DNA from: Epiperipatus broadwayi
Taxonomy: Eukaryota > Onychophora > Udeonychophora > Euonychophora > Peripatidae
NCBI GenBank assembly: GCA_028023455.1
Contig: JAQFVV010012397.1
Location: forward strand, 4,422,888 to 4,486,887
Direction of reading: 5' to 3'
DNA length: 64,000 nucleotides
The position numbers and the translations under genes are program-made. Below are positions 62,312 to 64,000 of the stretch, piece by piece; position 1 is the stretch's first letter, and each line of letters begins with the position of its first letter. Below the pieces are notes generated by a model that made no database searches, was not told where the DNA came from, and saw only the letters and a list, made by a program, of their open reading frames with translations.

Positions 62312-62443
62312 AAAAATAGTCATTTGTCTTGCATTTGGTAGTCGAGAGGTCAGCGCGACGGCCTTGCACTTGCAGGCAGTTGCCCGGGTTGCGGGTTCGC
62401 GTCCCGGCCGATGCTATGACACTTAAAAAAAATAGTCATTTGT
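62312..62443 (+). repeat. tRNA-derived SINE, copy 4, perfect 16-bp target duplication
   Basis: AAAAATAGTCATTTGT stands exactly at 62312-62327 and 62428-62443, enclosing a 100-bp insert. The insert has a 3-nt leader, a tRNA-like head (62331-62414; acceptor GCATTTG against CCGATGC, A-box TAGTCGAGAGG, B-box GGGTTCGCGTCC with C at tRNA position 58) and a short tail ATGACACTTAAA. There is no extra body or LINE-derived 3' region, so the element is little more than a tRNA. The perfect duplication and well-kept head make it the youngest of the four copies. Confidence 0.9.
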
Positions 62444-64000
62444 TGGTGTATAGAGAAACATAAAAAGTTGCTTGGAGGAAATATCTTACTGTAAATTTAT
62501 TGTTAAATAATTGTAAAGGAATAGATGATGGATAATAAAAGTATTCCAGGAATAGTTTATTAAATTTCCTACAGCTGTTTTAAAATCAATATGGAAGAAA
62601 ACAGATGATAGAGTTAAAATAAGTAAAAATGGAATAAAAAGTAAATATTTTTGCTCAGTCTTTTACATTCACGAATATGATACTGGTCATAAAATATTGT
62701 TTACTTACATTATCTTTTATGTAATTAAGTAAAAAAAAAGAATCAAAATGATTCCTTTTGGTTAATCATTTTGGAACTGAGACCGTTAATTTTGTAAGAT
62801 CTTCTTTTAATGTTAAGTGTAATTGACAATGTGTATAAATTTATAAATTTGTTGTTTGTTATAGTTTTTATTTGAGATGGTCTCTCCATTTAAAACATAA
62901 AAATCATGCTCATGAGATGAAGAAAAGTTTGTAAATATGATTTGCTAGTATTTTATTGCAGTGTAACACATATATTACTATAATTATTTTCAGGCCTTTA
63001 TACATAATTTCATCCAAAATAGTAGTAACTTCATACAATACTGCCACCTAGTGTAAGCCATAGTAATCAGTGGGTACTTGATTACACACTGGATGGCACT
63101 ACTGTATGGAGAGAGTTGCTACTGCTCTAATAGATTGTGTAAGTATAACAACTGGTGGTTATGTGATAATTTTATATGATTATATTTACTTTGTTTTTTA
63201 GGTCAGTGTATAGAATATACTTATATTCATTTTCTCAATATGATCAGATTACTTTTAGATTAAAGAAGATGAAAGTTTTTAAAACTAATGAGTAAATAAT
63301 ATTATTACATTTAGTTCCATTAAATGTATTATTAGTCTGAAATAATTATGATATATTAGGAGTTTTAATTGTAAATTAAATATATGAGTGAGATAATTAA
63401 AAATTTGAAGCCTTTTACTTTTTTTAACTTGGATCATTTTTGAATTATGAATTCAAAAGCTTTTATAGCTTATTATGAATTATAATTTAAACTTCAAAAG
63501 TTTAAGTGTCAAGCACTTACGAATTTTTTTAATTTTATTTATTCTATATATTATTAGTTCTTAGGTTAATGATTCAGGTAAGTATAAGTTCATGGAATTG
63601 AGTTAGTTAGAGGAAGAAAAAATATTAATAAAAGAGCAATGAATAGTTTATTGTTCAAGTTTTTGGGTCTGTGATTTTATTAATTGGATTTTTTTAGAAC
63701 ATTATTGATAGTAAGATGTTACTGTTATGATATGATAGAATATATATTTTGAAGATCAATGATGATATTAATGATTGATTCTGCCCCATTTCATTTTCAA
63801 TTCTCAAATGTTTTGCAAAATTTAAGATGAATAAATATTTCTATGATAATAACTGTACAAGAGTTTGGTTAATGTTTGTTATAAGATATTTATTTAATTT
63901 AATATTATATTTAATATTTAAGATAATTATTATGATTATAGTTGGGGGGTGGTGGTGAGTTTAATTAGGTAATAATGTGGAGATTATTAGCATATTCTTC
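62444..64000. other. AT-rich noncoding DNA with paired CTCF-like motifs
   Basis: No gene recognised. The only notable sequence is the 63041-63100 inverted motif pair. A GT/GGT-rich stretch (GTTGGGGGGTGGTGGTGAG) lies at 63941-63959. Confidence 0.5.
63041..63100. promoter_or_regulatory. two divergent CTCF-like motifs
   Basis: CTGCCACCTAGTGTAA (63041-63056; ACACTAGGTGGCAG on the minus strand) matches the CTCF core closely. TTACACACTGGATGGCAC (63082-63099) is a weaker match in the opposite orientation, so the pair forms an imperfect inverted repeat about 27 bp apart. Binding is not shown. Confidence 0.35.

Overview
The window is roughly three-quarters A+T and looks like animal nuclear DNA, most likely arthropod (chelicerate or insect; low confidence on the group). 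The evidence is the mobile-element mix: an RTE-clade LINE, a mariner relic, a Penelope-like relic with a GIY-YIG domain, a long-LTR retroelement, tRNA-derived SINEs, and long foldback elements. There is no bacterial-style gene packing, and I recognise no complete host protein-coding gene. The only substantial reading frame is the LINE at 19391-22306. CpG is scarce everywhere except a short CpG-richer island near 30 kb.

Layout. 1-8.4 kb: AT-rich noncoding DNA with one tRNA-derived SINE (3456-3527) and an internally deleted mariner on the minus strand (about 3690-4395). 8.4-10.7 kb: two foldback elements, an inverted cluster of ~300-bp repeat units and a (GTA)n tract. 10.7-19.4 kb: mostly unannotated DNA, a 338-bp foldback element with a diverged partner, and two small elements with short terminal inverted repeats. 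19.4-22.3 kb: a nearly complete RTE LINE whose only visible lesions are two nonsense codons. 23.6-26.6 kb: a dispersed ~340-bp repeat and an old 5'-truncated copy of the same LINE with a foldback element nested inside it. 29.9-31.4 kb: the CpG-richer island with a strong splice-donor match at 30646, the best candidate for a host promoter and first (possibly noncoding) exon on the plus strand.

34.2-36.9 kb: the second ~340-bp repeat, paired (AT)n-cored palindromes, a 961-bp element with pogo/Tigger-like termini and a 128-bp near-perfect hairpin. 39-40 kb: (TA)n tracts and another AT-cored palindrome. 43.5-48.5 kb: a SINE 9 bp from a complete but internally gutted LTR retrotransposon (two ~2.07-kb LTRs, 599 bp between them, 4-bp target duplication). 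49.0-50.1 kb: a Penelope-like 3' fragment flanked by ~170-bp inverted repeats. 52.7-53.4 kb: a ~690-bp inverted and partly tandem structure between 17-bp direct repeats. 60.4-60.8 kb: a pair of ~114-bp direct repeats. 62.3 kb: a textbook young SINE with a perfect 16-bp target duplication. 63.0 kb: two divergent CTCF-like motifs.

No operon or pathway is present. The elements are related as parasites: the tRNA-derived SINEs carry target duplications of the length expected for LINE-driven insertion, and the resident RTE family is one possible driver. The most notable points are the minimal ~100-bp SINE family, the recurring 1.3- to 2-unit arrangement of several unrelated ~290-340-bp repeats, the gutted LTR element and the isolated promoter-like island.
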